Source: UBA1858 sp963976865
GTDB lineage: Bacteria; Pseudomonadota; Gammaproteobacteria; UBA4575
DNA: 64,000 nucleotides
Direction of reading: 5' to 3'
Assembly: GCA_963976865.1 (NCBI GenBank)
Contig: CAXBLY010000001.1
Span: forward strand, 838,183 to 902,182
Part shown: positions 53,258 to 62,531 of the stretch, in pieces
Position numbering within the stretch: position 1 is the first letter of the stretch
How the letters are laid out: the number at the start of each line of letters is the position of its first letter
Notes under the pieces: model-generated
Seen by the model: only the letters and a program-made list of their open reading frames with translations
What the model was told of the DNA's origin: nothing
Databases searched by the model: none
Translations under genes and position numbers: made by a program

Positions 53258-53896
53258 ATGCCCAATCTTGTACTGCCGACCGAGATAGAGATTATCCAAG
53301 AGCTGGGTTCTGGACGTCGATCCCAAGTGTATCTGGCAAATTATCTTGGCAATAAAGTCGCGGTAAAAGTGTACAAACAGGAATATATTGAAAAGTATCA
53401 ATCAAAATATCATATCAACATTGGAGAATTTGAGTTTGCGCGAAACAAGGTTGCTTATGAAGCCAGCGCACTTACCAGATACGTCGCTAAGCCTTACCGA
53501 TTATTAAGTCCCGAACAGGGTTTCGATTTAGCCTTTATACAAGAGTATGTTGATGGCATCTGGCTGGAAGATTTGATGGAACAATTTAACGGACTGCCCG
53601 AAGAAGTGCTGAGAGCTGGCTATTATATTGTTGAGCAAGCTGCAAAGGTTGGTTTGTACGACCTGGATATTCCGCCTGGCAACATTCGACTCAGGCAGAA
53701 TACAGTGGGCGAGTGGGTGCCCAAGCTGTATGATTTTAATTTAATGCCACAGTATATGTGTCCTCCCAATCCATTTATGGCAATGGGTTTTAAGTTGGGG
53801 TTGCGTGATAAAAACCATCGGGATTATCGTAGCCTTAAACATTGGGATTATCTTGGAAAACAAGCGAGTAAAAATAATGCAAAATTCTTATCCTGA
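53258..53896 (+). CDS. Protein-kinase-fold protein in the LPS cluster
   Basis: The 212-residue protein begins LPTEIEIIQELGSGRRSQVYLANYLGNKVAVKVYK, a clear glycine-rich loop with the ATP-binding lysine. A shortened catalytic region follows, with YDLDIPPGNIRL and KLYDFNLMP in place of HxDxxxxN and DFG. It is compact, like RIO or LPS kinases. The ATG at 53258 is chosen; the frame stays open upstream but codes there for a shadow of the divergent gene. Its stop overlaps the next gene by 20 bases. The substrate is unknown. Confidence 0.72.
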   Translation: MPNLVLPTEIEIIQELGSGRRSQVYLANYLGNKVAVKVYKQEYIEKYQSKYHINIGEFEFARNKVAYEASALTRYVAKPYRLLSPEQGFDLAFIQEYVDGIWLEDLMEQFNGLPEEVLRAGYYIVEQAAKVGLYDLDIPPGNIRLRQNTVGEWVPKLYDFNLMPQYMCPPNPFMAMGFKLGLRDKNHRDYRSLKHWDYLGKQASKNNAKFLS

Positions 53897-54575
53897 AGAT
53901 CTATCCAAATGGCTATGGTTATGGCTGCCTATTGTGGTGGCAATATTTCCGTATGCAATGCGTGTAGTCGATATAGAGACAGACAGTTATGTTTTTGGCG
54001 AGCAAGGCATTATAGAAAATTTCACTTTTTTTGTTTTGCTTATCGCAATTATATTGGGTGTGCTGTCTATATTGAGAATGAAGGAATTTGAATTTACATT
54101 CTTCAGGTTCTGGTTAACATTGCTGGTACTTGGATGTGTCTACTATGCTGGTGAAGAAGTAAGCTGGGGGCAACACTGGTTTGGCTGGGTGACGCCAGAA
54201 GGGTGGATGGATGTTAATGATCAGGGTGAAACAAATCTTCATAATACCAGTGCATTATTGGATCAAGTGCCGCGAATGCTACTAACCATAGCCGCAGTGG
54301 TGGGCGGGGTAATCATTCCAGTGTACTATCTGGTTCGCGGGAAAAAGTTTGATTCGGGCGAATTTCTGGCCTGGCTATGGCCGACTTATGTCAATATACC
54401 TACATGCTTGTTAGCAGTATTTGTCAGTCTGCATGAGAAAGTCTACAAATTATTCGGCACCACGGTACCTGACATATTAGACATACGAGCGGGTGAAACT
54501 AAAGAATGCCTGTTAGCCATGTTTTTGTTTATGTACATCGCCTCATTTTATAAACGTTTAAAGCAGGTCAATTAA
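53877..54575 (+). CDS. Multi-span membrane protein with conserved EEVSWGQ motif
   Basis: The 232-residue protein has about six membrane helices. A polar segment after the third helix reads YAGEEVSWGQHWFGW…NDQGETNLHN, a pattern I recall from a widespread uncharacterised membrane family (EEISWGQR…NxQxExNLHN). Paired acidic residues and a histidine next to the membrane suggest metal binding or catalysis, but no function is known. ATG 53877 is chosen, with GCGAG ten bases upstream. It overlaps the kinase-fold gene by 20 bases, so the two are probably coupled. Confidence 0.68.
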   Translation: MQNSYPEDLSKWLWLWLPIVVAIFPYAMRVVDIETDSYVFGEQGIIENFTFFVLLIAIILGVLSILRMKEFEFTFFRFWLTLLVLGCVYYAGEEVSWGQHWFGWVTPEGWMDVNDQGETNLHNTSALLDQVPRMLLTIAAVVGGVIIPVYYLVRGKKFDSGEFLAWLWPTYVNIPTCLLAVFVSLHEKVYKLFGTTVPDILDIRAGETKECLLAMFLFMYIASFYKRLKQVN

Positions 54576-54958
54576 TATTTCTGGTAGAGTTTTTCTTCTA
54601 CTAATGTTGAGCCGCTGCGCAAATTGATTTCTTTTTTTAAATCAGCGCGGAGATCGTTCTGTTTGTAAACAGAACGGGCCAACTCGATAAACTCCTGATC
54701 GAAAGTATTTTCGGCCTCTTTGGCGCGAATGTTATCTTCAATATCCCACAGTGCCTCATTTACCTCTGTTAATCGCCTAAATAGATCGCTTATATCAAGA
54801 TCAGGGTTCTTCTCTTTTTCCCATGTTGTCACCAGCTCTTTTAATTCGCGGTTAATGTTTTCTAGCTTTTGTTTATCAGACGCTTTTTTCTGTTTGATTT
54901 TTAAAATGGTGATTTTGTCGATCAATTCACCAACGGAGATCGGGGCTAATAATTGCAA
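54572..54958 (-). CDS. DUF6165-family protein
   Basis: The 128-residue protein begins MQLLAPISVGELIDKITILKIKQKKA, the hallmark of the DUF6165 family, and continues as a helical, probably coiled-coil protein with a conserved ALWDIEDNIRAKE segment. Function is unknown, but family members often sit near LPS or glycan genes, as here. It lies 9 bp after the waaC-like gene and overlaps the convergent membrane-protein gene by four bases. Confidence 0.75.
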   Translation of the reverse strand: MQLLAPISVGELIDKITILKIKQKKASDKQKLENINRELKELVTTWEKEKNPDLDISDLFRRLTEVNEALWDIEDNIRAKEAENTFDQEFIELARSVYKQNDLRADLKKEINLRSGSTLVEEKLYQKY

Positions 54959-54967
54959 GATAAATAC

Positions 54968-56017
54968 CTATGTATGTAGTAGTTTGTCCAGTTTGATTAT
55001 AACGTCTTCTGGCCTGATTAAATCCATAACACCCGGTTTTTCTATTTTAGTGCCCCATTTAAGCTGCTCAGAAGATTTGTTCAGATACAGTTTTGCAGCC
55101 TCTGAATATTTATCCACACACCAGGGCAGGCTTAGGTATGGGCCACTTCGATGACTGTTACTGGCAGCATGTAACGCCAGTACAGGCGTATTTACGCAAG
55201 TGGCCATGTGAGCCGGGCCTGAATCAGGCGTTAATAAAGCCGTACAACGTTGCAGAATCGCAAGTAATTTTTTTAAAGTATCTTTGCCTATTAGATTGGT
55301 TGGTAGTTCGTTTAGCTGTGATGAAATTTTCTCACCATATTCATGCTCCAGATCAGTGTTACCGCCCAATAAGACAATATGCATATTGTGTTTTTCGATC
55401 GCATAGTTTGCCACGTCTACATAAGATTGCACGTTCCAGTTTCTCAGGGGGTGACTCGAGCAAGGGCTAATAGCGAGTATCCGCTTTTTATCAGCTAACT
55501 GTGCATGCGCAAATTCCTGGGCATCTTCAGGGATGGGGAGTGACCAATCCAGTTTTTTATGAGGAATACCAATATGCTCTATAAACTGAAAAAATGAATC
55601 AAGCACATGAATCTGTGCGGGGGCTATTCTTTCATTGACGACTAGTGTGTGAAAATCTTTTGCGCGAGATTTGTCATAACCTATTTTTCGTTTAGCAGAA
55701 ATTAGTGCGCTGACCATATTTGCTCTAAGTGATACCTGGCAGGCGAGCAATACGTCAAATTTTCTGCCCGCCAATCTGGTTAGTAATTCTTGATAGGCTC
55801 TTAGCCCCAGGCTTTTATTGAACTGGATAAACTCAACGTTTTCGAGATCGCCAACAAGTTTATGTTCAGTCCTGCCAATAATCCAGGTGATCTTTGTCCC
55901 GGGGCGAAACTTTTGAATGCTGTGTATGATAGGAAGCATATGAGTAACGTCACCAATGGCAGATAGGCGAACTATACAGATTGAATTAATATCTGTGTTT
56001 AAGTGATTTTTACTCAT
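54968..56017 (-). CDS. Glycosyltransferase family 9 protein, heptosyltransferase I-like
   Basis: The 349-residue GT9 enzyme begins with SICIVRLSAIGDVTHMLPIIHSIQ, as in WaaC, and has the ADP-heptose-site region LTPDSGPAHMATCVNTPVLALHAAS near residue 265. It is probably heptosyltransferase I, acting before WaaF in the inner core. ATG 56017 is chosen; the open frame to 56161 overlaps kdkA on the other strand and codes for nothing family-like. Only 23 bp separate it from the divergent kdkA. Confidence 0.85.
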   Translation of the reverse strand: MSKNHLNTDINSICIVRLSAIGDVTHMLPIIHSIQKFRPGTKITWIIGRTEHKLVGDLENVEFIQFNKSLGLRAYQELLTRLAGRKFDVLLACQVSLRANMVSALISAKRKIGYDKSRAKDFHTLVVNERIAPAQIHVLDSFFQFIEHIGIPHKKLDWSLPIPEDAQEFAHAQLADKKRILAISPCSSHPLRNWNVQSYVDVANYAIEKHNMHIVLLGGNTDLEHEYGEKISSQLNELPTNLIGKDTLKKLLAILQRCTALLTPDSGPAHMATCVNTPVLALHAASNSHRSGPYLSLPWCVDKYSEAAKLYLNKSSEQLKWGTKIEKPGVMDLIRPEDVIIKLDKLLHT

Positions 56018-56040
56018 TTTATAATCTGATTCTGTAAGCA

Positions 56041-56790
56041 ATGACAATGCAATTACACGAGATAAGCGAACATAACACAAAAATTTGGGTGTCCGGGCAT
56101 GTGAGTTCGGATTTTCAAATGGATTGGTTCGAGCAAGAGGAATTGTTCGAAGAATCAGCAATCCACGAGTGGAAAAGTGGACGTCAATCTACGCTTAGAA
56201 TTAATACTGGTTCGCGTAAAATGATACTCAGACATTATTGCCGTGGTGGATTTCCTGCCAGGTTTAGTGAAGATAAATTTGTGTTTCGGGGTTTTGAGGC
56301 AACTCGTCCATTTAGAGAGCTGGCTTTATTGCATCGCATGAGAGGGCTTGGATTACCAGTGCCTGAACCCATTGCGTCAAGATGTATTCTCAAGGGGTTT
56401 TTGTATCAGGCAGATATTCTCATGGGGGAAATTGTTAATTCCAAGACGCTTGCCCAGATTATTTCTGCAAATAGGCTTGGGCAAGAAACGTGGTCGAAAA
56501 TTGGCGAGACAATCTGGTACTTCCATCAACAGGGTATTCAGCATGTGGATCTAAATGCAAATAATATACTGTTGGATCAGGCTGGTGATATTTACCTGAT
56601 TGATTTTGACCGGTGTACACAAAGGGCGTATTCGCACACCTGGGCAGTAGCTGGTTTGCAAAGACTGAAGCGTTCTCTAAACAAACAAAAAATCAATAAC
56701 GCCAAGACTAATTTTCATCAAAAAGATTTTGAATGGCTGATGAAGGGTTACGAGGATTGTTCATCAATTAGTTTGAATACCAGATCCTGA
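56041..56790 (+). CDS. kdkA: 3-deoxy-D-manno-octulosonic acid kinase
   Basis: The 249-residue kinase has the family's RGGFPARFSEDKFVFRGFEATRPFRELALL segment, GLPVPEPIA, the catalytic loop HVDLNANNILL and metal-binding LIDFDRCT. KdkA phosphorylates the Kdo residue attached by WaaA. Its 3' end overlaps that of waaA, encoded convergently, by 43 bp. With the kinase-like genes at 48885 and 53258, the cluster encodes three kinase-fold proteins. Confidence 0.88.
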   Translation: MTMQLHEISEHNTKIWVSGHVSSDFQMDWFEQEELFEESAIHEWKSGRQSTLRINTGSRKMILRHYCRGGFPARFSEDKFVFRGFEATRPFRELALLHRMRGLGLPVPEPIASRCILKGFLYQADILMGEIVNSKTLAQIISANRLGQETWSKIGETIWYFHQQGIQHVDLNANNILLDQAGDIYLIDFDRCTQRAYSHTWAVAGLQRLKRSLNKQKINNAKTNFHQKDFEWLMKGYEDCSSISLNTRS

Positions 56791-58013
56791 TAATTCTTCA
56801 GGACGTGTGTTTTGCTGTCCAGATAGTTTTTGGCATTCTCGCCTAACCTGACTTGTTCTTGATAATCTTTGAGTAATCTCTCAATCTCTTCAATGAGCTG
56901 ACTCGCGTTGTTAACAAGTATTATTCCTTCGCATTTTACTAGCTCGTTGACTATATCCTTAAAATCATCGTGATAAGGGCCAATCAGAATGCAGCGGCCA
57001 AACTGTGCAGGTTCAACAACATTGTGTCCTCCGACAGGTACTAGTGATCCACCCATAAACACAAATGCTGCATTTTTCATGAATGGCATTAATTGGCCCA
57101 GAGTATCTATGATATAGATTTCATTGCTTGAAGGGTTCTCAGGATAACTTGAATGCAGGTGATAGGGTAATTGCTCGTCATTTAATAATTTACACAGTTC
57201 TTTTTTGCGATGTGGGTGTCGAATAGCAATAACGAGACCCAGATTTTCCGGTGCGGACAGTTTCCAGCGTTCAATGATTAACTGTTCTTCACCTTGATGT
57301 GTTGAAGCGCAAAGTAAAAACGGAAAATCAAGCGGGCACTCTTCTGTTACTGTTGGTGGTGTGTTAATCCCTGCAAATTTCAGGTTATCAAGAGTGTTTA
57401 TTCTGTCTGGTCTTGCTCCCAGTGTTTTAAAGCGAATTGCATTTTCTTCACTGCTCGCAAGAATCAAGTCAACTTCCTGTAATGACTTTTTATAATTTCC
57501 AAGTATTAAAGCAGGTGCTTTTAATGTTTTCTCGCTGATGCGTCCATTGATGATTGCGATAGGAATGTTGTGATCTGCAACAGCAAGTATTGTGCTTGAC
57601 CATAGCTCGGTTTCAAAAAGAAGGTGTAGCCTGGGGGTGAACTCTGTAATCAGTTGACGTGCGAATACACTATAATCTAAGGGGTAAAATACATGCTCGG
57701 TGTTATCTAGCTTGGCATTAATGACTGCCTGCTTCCCTGTCACTGTATTTGTGGAAATTAATAAATGTTCGCCACGCTTAATTAAGCTGCGTAGTAATGG
57801 AAGCGCAGTATTTATCTCGCCAACAGATGCGCAGTGGCACCAGATAATCTGGCTAGCGCTGTTTGCTTTTTTGTATAAACCCAATCGTTGGGTGAAGTAA
57901 TCGCGGTTTCTGGATTTGAAGGCAATGTAGCCGGTATACAAAAACGCTGCTGGAAATAATCCCCAGGTGAGTAATCGGTAGCTAAGCGTAGAGCGTGAAT
58001 TTGATTTGGCCAT
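56748..58013 (-). CDS. waaA: 3-deoxy-D-manno-octulosonic acid transferase WaaA
   Basis: The 421-residue GT30 enzyme has an N-terminal membrane anchor, the catalytic-base region CHCASVGEINTALPLL (glutamate near residue 65) and the CMP-Kdo-binding FMGGSLVPVGGHNVVEPAQFG block near 330. It attaches Kdo to lipid A precursors. The start of the active-site motif (WCHCASVGE) differs from the usual WxHAVSVGE. It lies 10 bp downstream of tolC, with which it may be cotranscribed. Confidence 0.93.
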   Translation of the reverse strand: MAKSNSRSTLSYRLLTWGLFPAAFLYTGYIAFKSRNRDYFTQRLGLYKKANSASQIIWCHCASVGEINTALPLLRSLIKRGEHLLISTNTVTGKQAVINAKLDNTEHVFYPLDYSVFARQLITEFTPRLHLLFETELWSSTILAVADHNIPIAIINGRISEKTLKAPALILGNYKKSLQEVDLILASSEENAIRFKTLGARPDRINTLDNLKFAGINTPPTVTEECPLDFPFLLCASTHQGEEQLIIERWKLSAPENLGLVIAIRHPHRKKELCKLLNDEQLPYHLHSSYPENPSSNEIYIIDTLGQLMPFMKNAAFVFMGGSLVPVGGHNVVEPAQFGRCILIGPYHDDFKDIVNELVKCEGIILVNNASQLIEEIERLLKDYQEQVRLGENAKNYLDSKTHVLKNYQDLVFKLIDEQSS

Positions 58014-58023
58014 CCGGCCAAGA

Positions 58024-59352
58024 CTACTCTAACCAGCTGTCAATTTGTAGTAGATCGTCTGCGCTCAGTGTTCCAGCAGCATTCTTTAAGCGTAGTGTAT
58101 CTATCAGGTAGTCATAGCGCGATCTTGAGTAATCACGCTGGGCTTGAAAAACAGAGCGTAATGAAAGTAAAACATCAACCGATGTTCTGGTGCCAACCTC
58201 AAAACCTGCTTCTGTTGCCTCTGCTGCTACTTCTGCAGATTCCACTGCCCTGTCAAAAGCACTTACCCGGCTTATACCTGCCACAACATTATGAAATGCA
58301 TCGCGCGTGTCACGTGTAGTTTCGCGTTTTATCCTTTCCTGCGCCTGTAACGCTGCGCTATATAAATACTGACTTTCCTTTGTCTGATAGTGTGTGCGCC
58401 CACCCTGGAAAATGGGGAAGTTTAATTCCAGACCAATTCTTGAGTCTTCGGTTTTTCGGGATCCTGTTAATCCGCCGGTATCACTATCATTATATGCAGC
58501 TACTATATCGAGTGTTGGTAAGTGTTGAGCCCGATTGCGTTGTATTTGCTGTCTGGCAATCTTGGTATCGTATTCGTTGATCAGTAAAGTAAGATTCTGA
58601 TTCAGGGCGCTATTGACCCAGTCAGTAACGTTGTCAGGGTCCGGACGAACCAGCTCCATACGTTGTGATAATGTCTTGAGGTCAGTTACCCTGTCTCCAG
58701 TAATTACTGCCAGTGCATCAATTGCCAGTTCCAAAGCAATTTCCGCCTCAATTTCCTGAGCTACAGAGCTGTCATATAATGACTGAGCTTCTTTAACGTC
58801 AGTGATTGGAATTAAGCCTACCTCAAATCGATTGTTAGCCTGATCAAGTTGCCTGTTAATTGCTTCTTTTTCAGCAGTTGCGAATTTAAGTTCATCGCGT
58901 GCTGCCAATACGTTGAAATATAATTCAGTCACACGAAGCACCAGATCCTGCTTTGAAGCATCAAACTGGGCCTGGGCTCTGGCGACATTGTTATTTGCCT
59001 GTTTAAGCTGTACGTAAAAATCGCGGTTATAAAGTGCTTGAGTTAAACGCACGCTATAGCCATGAGAGTTGTAATCAACGTCGCTGCCCGCTACACCGAA
59101 TGTCTGTCCTTCGGTATCCAGAGTATTGTCAGAGGTTTCTGCAGAAAAATTGATTTGCGGGAGTAGCGCGGCACGGGCAATGGGGGATGCCTGGGCCGTA
59201 GCAAAATAATTGGCTTCAGCTTCCCTGAAAACAGTATCTTGAGATTTAGCCGTCGTATATATGTCAATCAGACTGCTTGCTGACACGCCGGAAGACTGAA
59301 AGCATATAAACACTAAAAAATGTATGGATAATATGGCTAGGCGGTTGCTCAT
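58024..59352 (-). CDS. tolC: TolC-family outer-membrane channel protein
   Basis: The 442-residue protein has a signal peptide (to about residue 26) and the duplicated outer-membrane-efflux domains of TolC, with long helical hairpins. Motifs include ALLPQINFSAETSDN and NRFEVGLIPITDVKEAQSLYDSS in the first half and EAGFEVGTRTSVDVLLSLRSVFQAQRDY in the second. It forms the outer-membrane exit for drug pumps and type I secretion. The large repeat protein at 62994 may be one such client, by inference. Confidence 0.92.
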   Translation of the reverse strand: MSNRLAILSIHFLVFICFQSSGVSASSLIDIYTTAKSQDTVFREAEANYFATAQASPIARAALLPQINFSAETSDNTLDTEGQTFGVAGSDVDYNSHGYSVRLTQALYNRDFYVQLKQANNNVARAQAQFDASKQDLVLRVTELYFNVLAARDELKFATAEKEAINRQLDQANNRFEVGLIPITDVKEAQSLYDSSVAQEIEAEIALELAIDALAVITGDRVTDLKTLSQRMELVRPDPDNVTDWVNSALNQNLTLLINEYDTKIARQQIQRNRAQHLPTLDIVAAYNDSDTGGLTGSRKTEDSRIGLELNFPIFQGGRTHYQTKESQYLYSAALQAQERIKRETTRDTRDAFHNVVAGISRVSAFDRAVESAEVAAEATEAGFEVGTRTSVDVLLSLRSVFQAQRDYSRSRYDYLIDTLRLKNAAGTLSADDLLQIDSWLE

Positions 59353-59433
59353 CTGGATTATTTCTTAATGTCTAAATAAATGTGTGATTCAACTATATCG
59401 GCAAATAGCTAAATAGTATTAGTTTGCAATAAG

Positions 59434-59760
59434 TTAATAAGTCGCCATTGATTGGTCAACGTATTTGGCCCAGGCATCAATACCGCCTGTGAGATTAGTG
59501 ACATTAGTGAAGGCATTGTTTGATAAATAAGCTGCCACAGAGCGGCTGCGTATGCCGTGATGGCAAATAACGATAATCTCCTGATCCGGATCCAATTCAT
59601 TTAATACGTTGGGAATCTGGCGCATGGGGATTAGTTGGGAATTCTCCAGAAAGCACTTTTCATACTCCCAGGGTTCGCGAACATCTAGCAGCAGCGGGTT
59701 TGTATCTGTGGTTTTTAAATAGGAATGCAGTTCTGTGGCTGATATTTCTCTGAAGCTCAA
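59434..59760 (-). CDS. Rhodanese-like domain protein
   Basis: The 108-residue single-domain rhodanese has LLLDVREPWEYEKC and the active-site loop CHHGIRS with catalytic C66. Such proteins move sulfane sulfur or detect redox state. The gene overlaps the Pcm-like gene by four bases (ATGA), an arrangement seen upstream of tolC in other Gammaproteobacteria. Confidence 0.9.
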   Translation of the reverse strand: MSFREISATELHSYLKTTDTNPLLLDVREPWEYEKCFLENSQLIPMRQIPNVLNELDPDQEIIVICHHGIRSRSVAAYLSNNAFTNVTNLTGGIDAWAKYVDQSMATY

Positions 59761-60416
59761 AATGAGAAAACCTTTTCTGTTGAGGTGGATAGCAATGGCG
59801 GAATGATGGTTTCAAACAGGCTCTCTTCTCGAAAACTGTTTTCCGCAACTTTAGTAAATAGCTTTGCTGTCATAACTGGAGGTTGGCCAATAATGCAGAA
59901 TAAGCGGCCATTTTTTTCTAGTAACCTTGAGATGCCATCTATATGTTCCGGAACCGATCCAGTGACAGCGATCACGTCATAGCTGCCTAAGCTGTCTGCC
60001 AGTTCAAATATATCACCAGTTAAAAATTCAATATTACTGGCCTCGGGCTGTAAACGTTTTTTTGCGGCATCTGATAATTCGTCAAAATACTCACAAGAGG
60101 TGACATGTTTGCCCATCTTCGCCAAACATGCAGTGATAAACCCACTACCTGTGCCAATTTCTAATATGTTATCGTCTGGTAAGATCTTCAGTGACTGCAG
60201 CATACGTGCTTCAACTTTGGGCGACATCATCACCTGACCGTGACCGATAGGAATTTCCATGTCAGCAAATGCCAGGTTTTTTTGCGATTCACTGACGAAA
60301 TTTTCTCGAGGCACTGACTGGATCACATTCAACACCTGCATATCGAGCACATCCCATGGTCGGATCTGCTGTTCAATCATATTAAATCTTGCTTGATCAA
60401 TATCCATGATATTCAT
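59757..60416 (-). CDS. Protein-L-isoaspartate O-methyltransferase family protein
   Basis: The 219-residue SAM methyltransferase has ENFVSESQKNLAFADMEIPIGHGQVMMSPKVEARML and the SAM-binding ILEIGTGSGFITACLAK near residue 85, as in Pcm. The C-terminal part is less conserved than in true Pcm, and the usual RVTDGPxLP-type tail is missing. It may therefore be a Pcm-like paralogue of the kind found next to tolC. It could start at the third codon, ATG 60407. It is first in the pcm-like/rhodanese unit. Confidence 0.82.
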   Translation of the reverse strand: MNIMDIDQARFNMIEQQIRPWDVLDMQVLNVIQSVPRENFVSESQKNLAFADMEIPIGHGQVMMSPKVEARMLQSLKILPDDNILEIGTGSGFITACLAKMGKHVTSCEYFDELSDAAKKRLQPEASNIEFLTGDIFELADSLGSYDVIAVTGSVPEHIDGISRLLEKNGRLFCIIGQPPVMTAKLFTKVAENSFREESLFETIIPPLLSTSTEKVFSF

Positions 60417-60605
60417 TTGGTCGACTAAATAACCAATACTCTACGGTGCTTGTATTAATAATAGCAAGTAATTTACTAAGTAATTTCATGGATATAGCAC
60501 GTTATGGACGGTATTTGCACAACTCATTAAGTATTGCAATGTGGTCAATACAGGTTATATTCAAAATCAAGGCTGAAATTAAATAATTCCAACTACTGGT
60601 GGTAT

Positions 60606-62498
60606 ATGAGCGTAACTGAAATTGATCTGGTCTCTCAAACAAAAAAACTTGGTGAAGAAGTTACACGACCATTCCCTCGTTCTAAAAAAATCTACGTTAC
60701 AGGCTCAAATGACAGTGTTCGGGTAGGTATGCGGGAAGTAGAGTGTGATGACACAGGGACCAGTTTTGGCGCAGAAGAGAATCCTGCCATTCCGGTATAT
60801 GACACGTCAGGGCCACTAACAGACCCTGCCGCAGAGGTGGACTTGTCAAATGGCATCGAGCGTATTCGGGCGCAATGGATAGAAGGACGTCGTGATACGT
60901 TAGAGCTCGAAGAATTATCATCCGAATTTGGACGCCAGCGTTTAACTGATCCAAAAACGGAGCATATACGTTTTCAGGTCAAGCATGCTCCCAGAAAGGC
61001 ATTGGAGGGTAAAAATGTAACCCAGATGCACTATGCAAAAAATGGCATCGTTACTCCCGAGATGGAATATGTTGCCATCAGAGAGTCATTACGTTTGCAG
61101 GAACTACGTGCAGACCCGCGCTATAAGAAGTTATTAAAACAACATAAAGGGGAATCTTTTGGTGCGAACCTGCCTGAAGAGATCACGCCAGAATTTGTGC
61201 GTGAAGAAGTAGCTCGCGGGCGCGCGATTATTCCAAACAATATTAATCATCCAGAGTCAGAGCCAATGATAATTGGGCGTAATTTTCTGGTTAAAGTGAA
61301 TACCAACATTGGTAATTCGGCTGTGACCTCTTCTGTAGTAGAAGAAGTGGAGAAAATGGCGTGGTCAGTTCGCTGGGGTGGTGACACCATCATGGATTTA
61401 AGTACCGGCAAAAATATTCATGAAACACGTGAATGGATATTGCGAAACAGTCCTGTACCTGTGGGAACAGTTCCAATTTATCAGGCACTGGAAAAAGTTA
61501 ACGGCAAAGCTGAAGATCTTACGTGGGAATTATTTAGAGACACACTGATTGAACAGGCAGAACAAGGCGTGGATTACTTTACAATTCATGCCGGTGTGCG
61601 ATTGGCTTATGTGCCGCTGACAGCGGATCGTTTGACTGGAATTGTGTCACGCGGTGGGTCGATTATGGCCAAGTGGTGTTTAGCTCACCACGAAGAAAGC
61701 TTCTTGTATACGCACTTTGAAGATATCTGTGAAATCATGAAAGCGTATGATGTGGCATTCTCGCTCGGCGATGGCTTGCGTCCAGGTTGCATCGCAGATG
61801 CCAATGATGAAGCTCAGTTCTCTGAATTACGGACACTGGGTGAGCTGACTAAAATTGCCTGGGAGCATGATGTTCAGGTAATGATTGAAGGCCCTGGTCA
61901 TGTGCCAATGCAAATGATCAAGGAAAATATGGAGAAAGAGCTGAAAGATTGTTATGAAGCTCCATTCTATACGCTTGGGCCATTAACAACAGATATAGCG
62001 CCAGCCTACGACCACATTACTTCTGCGATCGGTGCTGCGCAAATTGGCTGGTATGGTACGGCGATGCTTTGTTATGTGACGCCCAAGGAACACTTGGGTT
62101 TGCCAGATAGGGAAGATGTGCGTGACGGTATCATTACATACAAGATTGCAGCGCATGCAGCGGATTTGGCTAAAGGACATCCGGGAGCACAGTTGCGAGA
62201 TAATGCATTATCCAAGGCGCGATTTGAGTTTCGCTGGGAAGATCAGTTTAACCTGAGTCTGGATCCGGAACGCGCACGTGAATTTCACGATAAAACCCTA
62301 CCTAAGGATTCATCTAAAGTAGCTCACTTCTGTTCAATGTGTGGGCCGCAATTCTGTTCAATGAAGATAACCCAGGATGTTCGTGAGTATGCAAAGAACA
62401 AGGGAATTGGTGACATTAAGATAGCCATTGAATCCGGCATGAAAGAAAAGTCTGAGCAATTTAAAGAAGAAGGCGCTTCTATTTATAAAGCGGTTTAA
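60606..62498 (+). CDS. thiC: Phosphomethylpyrimidine synthase ThiC
   Basis: The 630-residue enzyme converts AIR to the HMP-P pyrimidine of thiamine. It has the family's RGGSIMAKWCLAHHEESFLY, EGPGHVPMQMI and the C-terminal cluster-binding CSMCGPQFC (about residues 576-584). The ATG at 60606 gives the usual length; an ATG at 60534 would add 24 residues unlike the family. I find no TPP riboswitch in the 190 bp upstream. The partner thi genes are not in the window. Confidence 0.95.
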   Translation: MSVTEIDLVSQTKKLGEEVTRPFPRSKKIYVTGSNDSVRVGMREVECDDTGTSFGAEENPAIPVYDTSGPLTDPAAEVDLSNGIERIRAQWIEGRRDTLELEELSSEFGRQRLTDPKTEHIRFQVKHAPRKALEGKNVTQMHYAKNGIVTPEMEYVAIRESLRLQELRADPRYKKLLKQHKGESFGANLPEEITPEFVREEVARGRAIIPNNINHPESEPMIIGRNFLVKVNTNIGNSAVTSSVVEEVEKMAWSVRWGGDTIMDLSTGKNIHETREWILRNSPVPVGTVPIYQALEKVNGKAEDLTWELFRDTLIEQAEQGVDYFTIHAGVRLAYVPLTADRLTGIVSRGGSIMAKWCLAHHEESFLYTHFEDICEIMKAYDVAFSLGDGLRPGCIADANDEAQFSELRTLGELTKIAWEHDVQVMIEGPGHVPMQMIKENMEKELKDCYEAPFYTLGPLTTDIAPAYDHITSAIGAAQIGWYGTAMLCYVTPKEHLGLPDREDVRDGIITYKIAAHAADLAKGHPGAQLRDNALSKARFEFRWEDQFNLSLDPERAREFHDKTLPKDSSKVAHFCSMCGPQFCSMKITQDVREYAKNKGIGDIKIAIESGMKEKSEQFKEEGASIYKAV

Positions 62499-62531
62499 AT
62501 TTCCCTGTAAAAGTCAGGTGGCAGATAATCG

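Noticed and set aside
56018..56161. N-terminal extension of the waaC-like protein
   Set aside because: The extra 48 codons overlap kdkA on the other strand and precede the conserved GT9 N-terminus, which starts just after ATG 56017.
60417..60605. TPP riboswitch before thiC
   Set aside because: The upstream region lacks the conserved CTGAGA and ACCTGA-type THI-box segments; only a weak partial match (GGCTGAAA) is present.
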